Source: Curvibacter cyanobacteriorum (GTDB lineage: Bacteria; Pseudomonadota; Gammaproteobacteria; Burkholderiales; Burkholderiaceae_C). From it: a stretch of DNA of 64,000 bases. Below, in pieces: positions 55,729 through 64,000 of the stretch. Position 1 is the first letter of the stretch, and each line of letters opens with the position of its first letter. Location of the stretch: positions 274,811 to 338,810 of the forward strand of contig NZ_JAQSIP010000005.1 in assembly GCF_028649475.1 (NCBI RefSeq). The letters are read 5' to 3'. The position numbers and the translations under genes were made by a program. The notes under the pieces were generated by a model. It was not told the origin of the DNA and made no database searches. It saw nothing but the letters and a program-made list of their open reading frames with translations.

Positions 55729-57735
55729 ATGTTGTACCCACAAGAATTCGATGTCATCGTCGTCGGCGGAGGCCATGCCGGCACCGAGGCGGCCCTGGCC
55801 GCAGCCCGCATGGGCTGCAAAACCCTGCTGCTCTCGCACAACATCGAGACCCTGGGCCAGATGAGCTGCAACCCCTCGATCGGCGGCATCGGCAAGGGCC
55901 ACCTGGTCAAGGAAGTGGACGCCCTGGGCGGCGCCATGGCCCTGGCCACCGACGAGGGCGGCATCCAGTTCCGCATCTTGAACAGCTCCAAGGGCCCGGC
56001 CGTGCGCGCCACGCGGGCCCAGGCCGACCGCATTCTGTACAAGGCCGCGATCCGCCGCATGCTGGAGAACCAGCCCAACCTGTGGCTGTTCCAGCAGGCG
56101 GTGGACGACCTGATGGTCGAGGGCGACCGCGTGGTGGGGGCCGTCACCCAGGTGGGCATCCGCTTCCGTTCGCGCACCGTCGTGCTGACCGCGGGCACCT
56201 TCCTTGACGGCAAGATCCATGTGGGCTTGAACAACTACGCCGCGGGCCGCGCGGGGGACCCGCCCGCCGTCACGCTGTCGTCGCGCCTCAAGGAGCTCAA
56301 GCTGCCGCAAGGCCGCCTCAAGACCGGCACACCGCCGCGCATCGACGGCCGCAGCATCGACTTCAGCAAATGCACCGAGCAGCCTGGCGATGGCGTGCCG
56401 GGTGGCCTGCCGGGCGCGGTGCCGGTGTTCAGCTTCATGGGCAAAGCGTCCATGCACCCGCAGCAAATGCCGTGCTGGATCACGCACACCAACGCGCGCA
56501 CGCACGACATCATCCGCAGTGGTTTTGACCGCAGCCCCATGTTCACCGGCAAGATCGAGGGCATTGGCCCGCGCTACTGCCCCAGCGTCGAAGACAAGAT
56601 CAACCGCTTTGCCGACAAGGACAGCCACCAGATCTTCCTGGAGCCCGAGGGCCTGACCACGCACGAGTACTACCCCAACGGCATCAGCACCAGCCTGCCG
56701 TTCGACATCCAGTACGACCTGGTGCGCAGCATGGTGGGCCTGGAGAACGCCCACATCCTGCGCCCGGGCTATGCGATCGAGTACGACTACTTTGACCCGC
56801 GCTCGCTCAAGAGCAGCTTCGAGACGCGCCAGATTGCGGGCCTGTTCTTTGCCGGTCAGATCAATGGCACCACGGGTTACGAAGAGGCCGCGGCCCAGGG
56901 TTTGTTCGCCGGCATCAACGCCGCGCTGCAATGCCGGGGCGAAGCCGCCTGGCTGCCGGGCCGCGACGAGGCTTACCTGGGCGTGCTGGTGGACGACCTG
57001 ATCACCAAGGGGGTGACCGAGCCCTACCGCATGTTCACCAGCCGCGCCGAGTTCCGGCTGCAGCTGCGCGAGGACAACGCCGACATGCGACTGACCGAGA
57101 TCGGCCGCCGCATGGGCCTGGTGGACGACGCGCGCTGGGCCGCCTTCAGCCGCAAGCAGGAGGCTGTTTCACGTGAAACAGAGCGCCTGCGCAGCACCTG
57201 GGTCAACCCGCGCAACCTGCCGGCCGCCGAGTCCGAGCGCGTGCTGGGCAAGTCCATCGAGCACGAATACAACCTGGCCGACCTGCTGCGCCGTCCCGAT
57301 GTGAGCTACGCCGCCCTGATGTCGCTTGACGGTGGCAAGTACCTGCCCGTGGCCTCCGAGGCCACGCCGGCCGCGGTCCTGCCTGAGGTGCTGGGAGATT
57401 TGTACGAGCCCGTGGTCGAACAGATCGAGATCGCGGCCAAGTACTCGGGCTACATCGACCGCCAGCGCGACGAAGTGCAGCGCGCCGCGCACTACGAGAA
57501 GCTGCGCCTGCCGCCCGATCTGGACTACAGCCAGGTCACGGCCTTGTCCTTTGAAGTGCGGCAAAAGCTCAGCAAGCACCGGCCCGAGACCTTGGGGCTG
57601 GCCTCGCGCATCTCGGGGGTCACGCCAGCCGCCATCTCGCTGTTGATGATTCACCTCAAGAAGGGGGGTTTCAAAGGCTTCAGCACCGACGCCACGGCCG
57701 ACGCCACCACCCCGGAAACGGCGGTGAACCCATGA
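55729..57735 (+). CDS. mnmG: tRNA uridine-5-carboxymethylaminomethyl modification enzyme MnmG
   Basis: MnmG (GidA), with MnmE, adds the (carboxymethyl)aminomethyl group at wobble U34 of some tRNAs. The 668-residue protein starts [20 protein letters not shown] with the FAD Rossmann motif, then [19 protein letters not shown] and the family signature [12 protein letters not shown], and ends with the helical MnmE-binding region. The ATG at 55729 fits the family. A perfect parS site lies inside the gene at 57165-57180. The gene overlaps rsmG by four bases (ATGA) and heads the segregation-linked gene block. Confidence 0.97.
   Translation: MLYPQEFDVIVVGGGHAGTEAALAAARMGCKTLLLSHNIETLGQMSCNPSIGGIGKGHLVKEVDALGGAMALATDEGGIQFRILNSSKGPAVRATRAQADRILYKAAIRRMLENQPNLWLFQQAVDDLMVEGDRVVGAVTQVGIRFRSRTVVLTAGTFLDGKIHVGLNNYAAGRAGDPPAVTLSSRLKELKLPQGRLKTGTPPRIDGRSIDFSKCTEQPGDGVPGGLPGAVPVFSFMGKASMHPQQMPCWITHTNARTHDIIRSGFDRSPMFTGKIEGIGPRYCPSVEDKINRFADKDSHQIFLEPEGLTTHEYYPNGISTSLPFDIQYDLVRSMVGLENAHILRPGYAIEYDYFDPRSLKSSFETRQIAGLFFAGQINGTTGYEEAAAQGLFAGINAALQCRGEAAWLPGRDEAYLGVLVDDLITKGVTEPYRMFTSRAEFRLQLREDNADMRLTEIGRRMGLVDDARWAAFSRKQEAVSRETERLRSTWVNPRNLPAAESERVLGKSIEHEYNLADLLRRPDVSYAALMSLDGGKYLPVASEATPAAVLPEVLGDLYEPVVEQIEIAAKYSGYIDRQRDEVQRAAHYEKLRLPPDLDYSQVTALSFEVRQKLSKHRPETLGLASRISGVTPAAISLLMIHLKKGGFKGFSTDATADATTPETAVNP
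57165..57180. promoter_or_regulatory. parS centromere site 2 (perfect), inside mnmG
   Basis: A second exact TGTTTCACGTGAAACA, within the mnmG reading frame, encoding Val-Ser-Arg-Glu-Thr. Confidence 0.95.
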
Positions 57736-58382
57736 GCCGCCCGCACGAAGCCGCGCTGCGCGCCGGCCTGAGCACCCTGGGACTGGAGCTGAGCGATGCC
57801 CAGGTGGGGCGCCTGCTGGACTACATGGCCCTGATCCAGAAATGGAACAAGGTCTACAACCTGACCTCGGTGCGCGACCCGGCCGAGATGCTGAGCCTGC
57901 ACCTGCTCGACAGCCTGGCGGCGGTGCCGCCGTTGCAGCGCCACCTGGCCAGCCTGGGTGGGGCAGGGCGGCGCCTGCTCGATGTGGGCTCGGGGGGCGG
58001 TCTGCCAGGCGTGGTGTTTGCGATTTGCTGCCCCGATCTGTCGGTCAGCTGTGTCGACACGGTGGCCAAGAAGGCTGCCTTTGTGCAGCAGGTGGCCGCC
58101 GAGTTGAAGCTGTCCAACCTGCGCGGTGTGCATGCCCGGGTCGAAAACCTGACGGGCCCTTTTGATGTGGTCAGCTGCCGGGCTTTTGCCTCGCTGCCCG
58201 ACTTTGTCACCTGGTCGCGTGCGGCCTTGGGTGAGGGCAGTGTCTGGCTGGCCATGAAGGCCAAGCACCCCGCCGATGAGCTGGCCGCTCTGCCTGCTGA
58301 TGTGACCGTGTTTCACGTGGAACAACTGCAGGTGCCGACCCTCGATGTGGAGCGCTGCATCATCTGGATGAAGCCCCACTGA
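57732..58382 (+). CDS. rsmG: 16S rRNA (guanine-N7) methyltransferase RsmG
   Basis: RsmG (GidB) methylates N7 of G527 in 16S rRNA using SAM. The 216-residue protein has [18 protein letters not shown], then the SAM-binding [17 protein letters not shown] and [19 protein letters not shown]. It is translationally coupled to mnmG. A near-perfect parS sequence lies close to its 3' end (58309-58324). Confidence 0.96.
   Translation: MSRPHEAALRAGLSTLGLELSDAQVGRLLDYMALIQKWNKVYNLTSVRDPAEMLSLHLLDSLAAVPPLQRHLASLGGAGRRLLDVGSGGGLPGVVFAICCPDLSVSCVDTVAKKAAFVQQVAAELKLSNLRGVHARVENLTGPFDVVSCRAFASLPDFVTWSRAALGEGSVWLAMKAKHPADELAALPADVTVFHVEQLQVPTLDVERCIIWMKPH
58309..58324. promoter_or_regulatory. parS-like site 3 (one mismatch), inside rsmG
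   Basis: TGTTTCACGTGGAACA differs from the perfect site by one base in the right arm. The codons read Phe-His-Val-Glu. It is probably functional but weaker. Confidence 0.8.
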
Positions 58383-58446
58383 GCGCCCCGGCCCGCGGCA
58401 TGGGCCGCCTGAGGCCCCGTCAGCCGGGCGGGGTCGGCCCGCTTTA

Positions 58447-58486
58447 CAAGCCAGCCAGCGGTGGTTTCCCCCCGCTGTCTGGCTTG
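58447..58486 (+). terminator. Long hairpin after rsmG
   Basis: CAAGCCAG (58447-58454) pairs with CTGGCTTG (58479-58486); inside, CAGCGG pairs with CCGCTG across a mismatch. A short T/C-rich tract follows. It is probably a terminator or transcript-processing site separating rsmG from the lysE-parA-parB part. Confidence 0.5.
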
Positions 58487-58511
58487 CTTGCTTTGGGGCC
58501 TCGCGTAAACT
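58484..58511 (+). promoter_or_regulatory. Putative promoter for lysE-parA-parB
   Basis: TTGCTT (58484-58489) and TAAACT (58506-58511) are 16 bases apart, 27 bases before the LysE-family start codon. The -35 overlaps the end of the hairpin, which may link termination and initiation. Confidence 0.4.
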
Positions 58512-58538
58512 CGGCCGCTCAATTCCCGGAGAACCCCC

Positions 58539-59153
58539 ATGTTTGGTATTGCTGATTACGGTGCGTTTGTGGCGACCATCGTCCTGTTTCTGGCCATCCC
58601 GGGACCGGGCAACCTGGCGCTGATCACCTCGACCAGCAAGGGGGGCGTGCGCGGCGGGCTGGGCGCCACGCTGGGGGTCATCGCGGGGGACCAGGTGCTG
58701 ATGTGGCTGGCCGTGGCTGGCGTGGCGACCTTGCTGGCCGCCTGGCCGGTGGCTTTTCAGGCCGTGCAGTGGCTGGGCGCTGGCTACCTGGCCTGGCTTG
58801 GTTTTCGCATGTTGCGCGCGCAGCCCGGCGATGCCCCGGTGCTCAACATCCGCCCGAGCCAGTTCTTTCGCCAGGCCGCAGCCATCACCCTGCTGAACCC
58901 CAAGGCCATCATTTTCTACATGGCGTTTTTCCCGCTGTTCGTGGACCCGGCCCACCACCAGGGCCTGCTGACCTTCGGGGTCATGGCCGCCACCATCGCG
59001 GCGCTGACGTTCGCCTACGGCCTGATCGTGGTGCTGCTGACGCACCACCTGGCCTCCCGCCTGCGCGCCAACCCCGCCATCACCCGCGTGCTGGAGAAGC
59101 TGGCCGGGGTGTTCCTGATTGGCTTCGGCGTCAAGCTGGTCCTTTCCAAATAA
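58539..59153 (+). CDS. LysE-family amino-acid/homoserine-lactone exporter
   Basis: The 204-residue inner-membrane protein has about six helices and the family features IPGPGNLALITSTSKGGVRGG at the first helix and LNPKAIIFYMAFFPLFVDP in the middle. LysE/RhtB proteins export amino acids or related metabolites. GGAG precedes the ATG. It lies 23 bases upstream of parA in a common transcript, an arrangement found repeatedly in related bacteria; a functional link to segregation is not known. Confidence 0.9.
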   Translation: MFGIADYGAFVATIVLFLAIPGPGNLALITSTSKGGVRGGLGATLGVIAGDQVLMWLAVAGVATLLAAWPVAFQAVQWLGAGYLAWLGFRMLRAQPGDAPVLNIRPSQFFRQAAAITLLNPKAIIFYMAFFPLFVDPAHHQGLLTFGVMAATIAALTFAYGLIVVLLTHHLASRLRANPAITRVLEKLAGVFLIGFGVKLVLSK

Positions 59154-59176
59154 TTCGAAGAAACAAGTAGCTCCTC

Positions 59177-59947
59177 ATGGCCAAGATTTTTTGTGTTGCC
59201 AATCAAAAGGGTGGGGTGGGCAAGACCACCACCACGGTGAACCTGTGCGCGGGCCTGGCGAAGATCGGCCAGCGCGTGCTGATGGTTGACCTGGACCCGC
59301 AGGGCAACGCCACCATGGGCTCGGGCATCGACAAGCGCCAGCTCACCATGTCGGTGTACGACGTGCTGATCGAGTCGGCCTCGGTGGCCGAAGCCAAGGT
59401 GCATTCCGAACCCTGCGGTTATGACGTGCTGGGCGCCAACCGCGAGCTGGCCGGTGCCGAGGTCGAACTGGTGCAGCTGGAGCGCCGCGAAAAGCGCCTC
59501 AAGACGGCCCTGGCCGAGGTCGATGCCCAGTACGACTTCGTGCTGATCGACTGCCCGCCCTCGCTGTCCATGCTGACCCTCAACGGCCTGTGCGCCGCCA
59601 ACGGGGTGATCGTGCCCATGCAGTGCGAGTACTTTGCGCTGGAAGGCCTGACCGACCTGGTCAACACCATCAAGCAGGTGCATGCCAACCTCAACAAGGA
59701 CCTGCAGATCATCGGTCTGCTGCGCGTCATGTTCGACCCCCGCATCACCTTGCAGCAGCAGGTCAGCGAACAGCTCAAGGCCCACTTTGGCGACAAGGTG
59801 TTCCACACCGTCATCCCGCGCAATGTGCGCCTGGCCGAAGCGCCCAGTTACGGCCTGCCCGGCGTGGTGTTCGACGCCCAGGCCAAGGGCAGCCAGGCCT
59901 TTGTTGAATTTGCCCAGGAGATGGTGGAACGCATCCGCACCATGTGA
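59177..59947 (+). CDS. parA: Chromosome partitioning ATPase ParA (Soj-type)
   Basis: The 256-residue deviant-Walker ATPase starts MAKIFCVANQKGGVGKTTTT (K11 and K16 are the signature and P-loop lysines), with DLDPQGNATMGSG and DYDFVLIDCPPSLSMLT-like Walker B (YDFVLIDCPPSL). It lacks the N-terminal helix-turn-helix of plasmid type Ia ParA, so it is chromosomal. Its ATP-dependent DNA binding moves ParB-parS complexes after replication. It lies between the LysE gene and the small hydrolase, which separates it from parB. Confidence 0.96.
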   Translation: MAKIFCVANQKGGVGKTTTTVNLCAGLAKIGQRVLMVDLDPQGNATMGSGIDKRQLTMSVYDVLIESASVAEAKVHSEPCGYDVLGANRELAGAEVELVQLERREKRLKTALAEVDAQYDFVLIDCPPSLSMLTLNGLCAANGVIVPMQCEYFALEGLTDLVNTIKQVHANLNKDLQIIGLLRVMFDPRITLQQQVSEQLKAHFGDKVFHTVIPRNVRLAEAPSYGLPGVVFDAQAKGSQAFVEFAQEMVERIRTM

Positions 59948-59983
59948 GCCCCGCGCCCTGACCGTCCTGTCCGCACCCCTGCC

Positions 59984-60523
59984 ATGAACCCCTCTGACAT
60001 CCTGATCCTGCCCGGCTGGCAAAACAGCGGCCCGGCCCACTGGCAAAGCCGCTGGGAAGCCCAGTGGGCCTACCACCGCGTGCAGCAGCACGACTGGCAG
60101 CGCCCGCTGCGTGGCGACTGGAACATCCAGCTCGAAGAAGCCGTGCTGGCCCGCTCCGGCCCGGTGCTGCTGGTGGCGCACAGCCTGGGCTGCGTGCTGG
60201 TGGCGGCCTGGGCCGCCCATTCGCGCAACACCCACCGCGTGGCCGGGGCCCTGCTGGTGGCGCCGCCCGACCTGGAGCGCGACGACCTGCGCCCCCTGCT
60301 GCCCAGCTGGACCCCGATCGAGCGCCGCCGCCTGCCGTTCCGCAGCACCCTGGTGGCCAGCAGCAACGACCCCTATGCGGCCGAGGCCCACGCCCAGGCC
60401 CTGGCCCAAGCCTGGGGCAGCGAGTACGTGGCCGCAGGCCCTGCCGGCCACCTCAACGCCGATTCCGGCCTGGGCGACTGGCCCGCGGGCCAGGCCCTGC
60501 TGCGCGCCTTGATGCCCGCCTGA
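59984..60523 (+). CDS. RBBP9/YdeN-family serine hydrolase
   Basis: The 179-residue alpha/beta hydrolase has LILPGWQNSGPAHWQSRWEA, the nucleophile S67 in VAHSLGCVL, and GPAGHLNADSGLGDWPAG carrying the catalytic His. The substrate of this family is unknown; carboxylesterase-like activity is seen in some members. Its insertion between parA and parB is recurrent in Comamonadaceae-like gene orders; the conserved position may reflect co-transcription only. Confidence 0.9.
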   Translation: MNPSDILILPGWQNSGPAHWQSRWEAQWAYHRVQQHDWQRPLRGDWNIQLEEAVLARSGPVLLVAHSLGCVLVAAWAAHSRNTHRVAGALLVAPPDLERDDLRPLLPSWTPIERRRLPFRSTLVASSNDPYAAEAHAQALAQAWGSEYVAAGPAGHLNADSGLGDWPAGQALLRALMPA

Positions 60524-60569
60524 GTGGCGGGGCCCGCCCCTTGAACCGAGATTGAAAGACGAGCAACCC

Positions 60570-61505
60570 ATGGTGACCAAGAAACCCAAAGGCCTAGGCC
60601 GTGGACTGGAGGCCCTGCTGGGCCCCAAGGTGGATGAGCCCAGCAGCGACGGCGCGCCGCCGGCTGCCAACAGCGGCATGCCTGCCACCCTGTTGCTGGA
60701 CCAGCTGGTGCCCGGCATCTACCAGCCCCGCACCCGCATGGACGAGGGCGCGCTGTACGAGCTGGCTGAAAGCATCAAGGCCCAGGGCATCATGCAGCCC
60801 ATCCTGGTGCGCCGCCTGCAGTCGGGCCCGAACGACGGCAAGTACGAAATCATCGCCGGTGAGCGCCGTTTCCGCGCCTCGCGCCTGGCAGGCCTGGACA
60901 GCGTGCCGGTGCTGATCCGCGACGTGCCCGACGAGTCCGCTGCGGCCATGGCGCTGATCGAGAACATCCAGCGCGAAGACCTCAACCCGCTCGAAGAAGC
61001 CCAGGGCCTGCAGCGCCTGGTCAAGGAGTTTGGCCTGACCCACGAGCTGGCCGCCCAGGCGGTGGGCCGCTCGCGCAGCGCCGCCTCCAACCTGCTGCGC
61101 CTGCTCAACCTGGCCGAGCCGGTGCAGACCATGCTCATGGCCGGCGACCTGGACATGGGCCATGCCCGCTCGCTGCTGTCGCTGGACCGCGCGACCCAGA
61201 TCACCGCGGCCAACCAGATCGTGGCCAAGAAGCTGTCGGTGCGTGAGGCCGAAGGCCTGGTCAAGAAGATCGGCGCCGAGTTCAGCCTGACCTCGCCCAA
61301 GGTCAGCGCCAAGGACAAGGAGAAATCGCGCGACCTGAAGCGCGTCGAAGAAGAGCTGTCCGACCTGCTGACAGCGGCGGTCGAGGTGCGCGTCAAGAAG
61401 CGCGTCAAGCGCCATGGCCAGGTCGAGCAGATGGGTGAGCTGGCGATCCAGTTTGGCTCGCTCGACGAACTCAATGGCCTGATCGAGCGCCTGCGCGCGC
61501 TCTGA
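60570..61505 (+). CDS. parB: Chromosome partitioning protein ParB (Spo0J-type)
   Basis: The 311-residue CTP-dependent clamp has KKPKGLGRGLEALLG at the start, box II GERRFRASRLAGL, ALIENIQREDLNPLEEAQG, a helix-turn-helix (THELAAQAVGRSRSAASNLLRLL) that reads parS, and a C-terminal dimer domain. It binds the three parS sites in this window and recruits ParA and SMC. The ATG at 60570 is chosen over an upstream TTG at 60552. Confidence 0.96.
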   Translation: MVTKKPKGLGRGLEALLGPKVDEPSSDGAPPAANSGMPATLLLDQLVPGIYQPRTRMDEGALYELAESIKAQGIMQPILVRRLQSGPNDGKYEIIAGERRFRASRLAGLDSVPVLIRDVPDESAAAMALIENIQREDLNPLEEAQGLQRLVKEFGLTHELAAQAVGRSRSAASNLLRLLNLAEPVQTMLMAGDLDMGHARSLLSLDRATQITAANQIVAKKLSVREAEGLVKKIGAEFSLTSPKVSAKDKEKSRDLKRVEEELSDLLTAAVEVRVKKRVKRHGQVEQMGELAIQFGSLDELNGLIERLRAL

Positions 61506-61512
61506 GTCCGCG

Positions 61513-62409
61513 ATGGCCCGCCAGCGCCCCCGTGCTCCCCGCAGTGCCGCCCGCGAGGCGGTGGAGCGGGCCGCGGCCCGCGCGGCCCCGCGCGCGGCGG
61601 CGCCACCGGGGTCGGCCTCAGATTTTGGCCCGCCTGAGGCGTTTTCGGCCCCGGTCGCCACCTCGCCCTTGCCCGCCGCGCCGCGCGCCCGCCTGAGCCT
61701 GCCTTGGCCCTTGCCGGCCCTGTTGGTGTGGGCCTCGGCCTGGGCGGTGTTCATCAGCCTGGCGCGCGCGGGGTGGGGGGTCGCGCTGGCCCTGCTGGCC
61801 GGCGCGGCGCTGGGGGTGGTGGGCAGTGTGCTGGGCCACAGCTGGTGGCGCCGCTTCATGCTGGCCCTGGGGTTTCCGCTGTCGCTGCTGGCCTCGGGCC
61901 TGGTCAGCCTGCCGGCCTGGCTGTGGCTGCTGCCGTTGGGCTTTGTGCTGCTGGTCTACCCCATCAATGCCTGGCGCGACGCGCCGATCTTTCCCACCCC
62001 CCTGGCGGCCCTCGACGGCTTGCCTGGTGTGATCGCGCTGGCCCCCGGTGCCCGCGTGCTCGACGCGGGTTGTGGTCTGGGGGCCGGTTTGCGCGCGCTG
62101 CGCCGCGCCTGGCCCGAGGCCGAGTTGCAGGGCCTCGAGTGGAGCTGGCCCCTGCGTTGGGCCTGTGCCTTGCGCTGCCCTTGGGCGCGGGTGCGGCGGG
62201 CCGACATCTGGCGTGCGTCCTGGGCCGACTACCAGGTGGTCTACCTGTTTCAGCGCCCCGAGAGCATGGCGCGTGCGCTGGCCAAGGCGCAGGCCGAGAT
62301 GGCGCCCGGCAGCTGGCTGGTCAGCCTGGAGTTCGAGGTCGCCGGCCAGCCCTGCCACAGCCGCCTGCAAGCCCCGGACGGGCGCCCGGTCTGGGTCTAC
62401 GCCCTCTGA
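61513..62409 (+). CDS. Membrane-anchored class I SAM-dependent methyltransferase-like protein
   Basis: The 298-residue protein starts with about 60 Ala/Arg/Pro-rich residues, then three or four hydrophobic helices (about 63-150). A cytosolic Rossmann domain follows with the SAM motif VLDAGCGLGAG (D184). Post-I features such as ELQGLEWSW are present, but the domain is short (about 120 residues) and the acceptor substrate is unknown. It begins 7 bases after parB, so it probably belongs to the same transcript. Confidence 0.8.
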   Translation: MARQRPRAPRSAAREAVERAAARAAPRAAAPPGSASDFGPPEAFSAPVATSPLPAAPRARLSLPWPLPALLVWASAWAVFISLARAGWGVALALLAGAALGVVGSVLGHSWWRRFMLALGFPLSLLASGLVSLPAWLWLLPLGFVLLVYPINAWRDAPIFPTPLAALDGLPGVIALAPGARVLDAGCGLGAGLRALRRAWPEAELQGLEWSWPLRWACALRCPWARVRRADIWRASWADYQVVYLFQRPESMARALAKAQAEMAPGSWLVSLEFEVAGQPCHSRLQAPDGRPVWVYAL

Positions 62410-62628
62410 GCCCGGGCCCAGGGGCCGGCCAGGCGCAACAAGCCCCGCGGCCTGGGCCGCGATGCTGGGCCAGGGGCTGGAGCGGCCCCGGCTGAGCGGT
62501 CTATGATCCCGCTCAACGGGGGGCTATCGGCCGCCGACGGCAGGCCCCTGTGGGGCGGCTGGGCCGGGGCGGTCGGTCGCCTTGCGCCGCCCCTGTTTGA
62601 CCTGTGTCCCCGTGTCCGGAGGAATGCC

Positions 62629-63765
62629 ATGAAACCCGTCCTGCTCACCTGGCTGCCGCTGTTGCTGAGCGTCGGTGCCGGGCTGCCCGGGGCGGCCGTG
62701 GCGGCGGCCCCGGCGGCCTCGGCAGGGGGCATGGTGGCCGTGCCACCCTCAGCCCCCCTGGGCCCGGCGGCGTTTTGGCCCCCCGAGCGCCAGTGGCAAC
62801 GCCTGCGCGAGCGCACCGCTCAGGAGCCGGCCTTGGCGGCCTATGTGCAGGCCCAGTACCGCTGGGTGGCCCAGCACTGGGACCGTGCCCCCGGGGTGCC
62901 CGCCCGCCTGGCGCCCGAACCCGCGCCGACGCCCGAGGGCTTGGTCGAATTGCAGGCGCTGGGGTTTCTGTTTCAGATGACCGGCGAGGCGGCCTATGCG
63001 CAGCGTGCCAGCCAGGTGTTGCAGGCCTGGGCCGCACGGCTGCCACCGTCGGGCGAACCGCTGGAGGCCAGCCGGCTGGAACCCGCGCTGTGGGCCTACC
63101 GGCTGTTGCGCCCGGCTTTGCCCGCGCCGGAGCGGGCCCGCATCGACGCCTGGTGGCAGGCCTGGGCCCAGGCCCTGTGGGCCTCGCGCGACCTGAGCGG
63201 GCCCAGTGCCCAGGACCGACAGCACAGCCACCGCCTCAAGACCGTGGGCCTGATCGGCCTGGCCCTGGGTGATGCGGGCTGGGTGTCGCGCGTGCGCTTG
63301 GGGCTGCAGCAGCAGTTGATGGACAACCTGCTGCCCGACGGCGCCAGCCTCGACTACCAGGCCCGCCAACAACTGGCCGACCAGGTGGATGACCTGCGCG
63401 CCTTGCTGACCCTGGCGTTGGCCCTGCGCGGCAGCGGCCCCGACCTGTACCGCTGGGGCACGCCCAGCGGGGCGTCGATGGCGCACAGCGTGGCCTGGAC
63501 GCTGGCCCGCGAGGCCGAGGCCCGGGGGCCGTCACCGCGGCGCAGCGCCGCCATCACAGGCCGCCCGGCGGCTGGCGCCTGGCAGGCCTTTGTGGTCCTG
63601 GTTCAGGCGCTGCAACCCGGCATGGTGCCCCCAGGCGCCGCCGGGGGCCCGGTGTTGACCGGCGTCCCGGGGGACGCCGATGACCTGGGTCTGGGCGACC
63701 TGGGCCGCGGCGTGGCCCTGCGCGCTTGGCTCAACAGCGTGGCTGGCGACCGCCTTCCGCCCTGA
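62629..63765 (+). CDS. Secreted alginate-lyase-like (alpha/alpha toroid) protein
   Basis: From ATG 62629, with GGAGGAA upstream, the protein has 378 residues. It has a signal peptide ending AAVAAAPA, then a helical repeat region: AAFWPPERQWQRLRERTAQE, LQALGFLFQMTGEAAYAQRA, LARPALPAPERARIDAW-like helices, HSHRLKTVGLIGLALGD and LPDGASLDYQARQQLADQ. This resembles the alginate_lyase/PL5 fold. The N-x-H-Y catalytic pattern of AlgL is not obvious; HSHR may take its place, so enzymatic activity is uncertain. No alginate synthesis genes lie in the window; the gene may belong to a polysaccharide locus to the right. Confidence 0.65.
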   Translation: MKPVLLTWLPLLLSVGAGLPGAAVAAAPAASAGGMVAVPPSAPLGPAAFWPPERQWQRLRERTAQEPALAAYVQAQYRWVAQHWDRAPGVPARLAPEPAPTPEGLVELQALGFLFQMTGEAAYAQRASQVLQAWAARLPPSGEPLEASRLEPALWAYRLLRPALPAPERARIDAWWQAWAQALWASRDLSGPSAQDRQHSHRLKTVGLIGLALGDAGWVSRVRLGLQQQLMDNLLPDGASLDYQARQQLADQVDDLRALLTLALALRGSGPDLYRWGTPSGASMAHSVAWTLAREAEARGPSPRRSAAITGRPAAGAWQAFVVLVQALQPGMVPPGAAGGPVLTGVPGDADDLGLGDLGRGVALRAWLNSVAGDRLPP

Positions 63766-63919
63766 AAACCGCCTCGCGAAGGCGCTGGAACCCCCGTGGA
63801 CAACCCTCTGGGCATTTAGTTCCGCCTTTCAAGCCTCCGATTGTTGCTAATTTAGAAATTCCTATTTGCTGCTCAGGTGGTTTTATTGATTGGGGTAAAC
63901 ACCTACAGTTACACCATCG
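63766..63919 (+). promoter_or_regulatory. AT-rich intergenic region with a promoter-like pair
   Basis: After about 60 bases the base composition drops in GC compared with the rest of the window. TTGATT (63886-63891) and TTACAC (63909-63914) are 17 bases apart, which would start transcription near 63920, the first base of a possible ORF. Confidence 0.35.
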
Positions 63920-64000
63920 ATGAGCCGGAAGACAAATCAGGACGACTCACCGAACCAGGACGGCCCAAGCCACGGAGGCCTGCACCGACTGGATGTGTTT
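63920..64000 (+). CDS. Start of a possible ORF cut by the window edge
   Basis: 27 codons without a stop begin MSRKTNQDDSPNQDGPSHGG. The sequence is polar and low-complexity, so no family can be assigned. It has no ribosome-binding site but sits at the predicted transcription start of the TTGATT/TTACAC pair. It could be the N-terminus of a real gene or chance. Confidence 0.3.
   Translation, partial: MSRKTNQDDSPNQDGPSHGGLHRLDVF

Overview
The window looks like chromosomal DNA of a high-GC betaproteobacterium, most likely Burkholderiales/Comamonadaceae. This rests on gene content and order: a mnmG-rsmG-lysE-parA-hydrolase-parB block, a Bug/TctC-type solute-binding protein, a long-form IF-1 and two heavy-metal RND operons. 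No rRNA, tRNA, CRISPR array, insertion sequence or phage gene was found.

Layout. 0-4.5 kb: an exonuclease, then a LysR regulator divergent from a three-gene set (FAH-family hydrolase, SDR dehydrogenase, Bug binding protein) that suggests sugar-acid catabolism. 4.5-6.5 kb: leuA preceded by an unannotated leucine-rich leader peptide with a run of CTA codons and alternative hairpins, i.e. a probable attenuator. 6.6-9.9 kb: an HDOD protein, a MATE exporter and infA with a small upstream gene. 10.5-18.1 kb: two very large c-di-GMP proteins (GAF/PAS-GGDEF-EAL) arranged tail to tail.

18.3-19.9 kb is the most striking part. This gene-free stretch of about 1.8 kb carries two direct copies of a DnaA-trio/GC-rich/DnaA-box unit (the architecture of a bacterial origin unwinding site). 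Between the copies lies a very regular array of degenerate palindromes, spaced alternately about 40 and 97 bp apart (period about 137 bp). Hand-sampled G/C strand composition appears to change sign across this region. Three parS sites and parA/parB lie about 36-42 kb to the right. I infer that this is the chromosomal replication origin; dnaA is not in the window.

20-29 kb: an Spy/CpxP-like protein, rdgC, a pirin, an SpmA/SpmB-like membrane protein, and a copper module (copZ-cueR divergent from copA) whose two MerR-type promoters with 19-bp spacers can be read directly; then a chemotaxis receptor. 29-46 kb: two heavy-metal RND efflux systems, each with its own two-component system, separated by a hemerythrin-like protein. 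46-55 kb: an Old Yellow Enzyme divergent from an MFS exporter, then a signalling operon (HD-GYP response regulator, periplasmic binding protein, large hybrid kinase). 55-64 kb: YkgJ-family protein, mnmG, rsmG, LysE exporter, parA, hydrolase, parB, methyltransferase, an alginate-lyase-like secreted protein and an AT-rich edge.

Taken together, the window combines an origin/segregation region with metal resistance, c-di-GMP signalling and small-molecule export.
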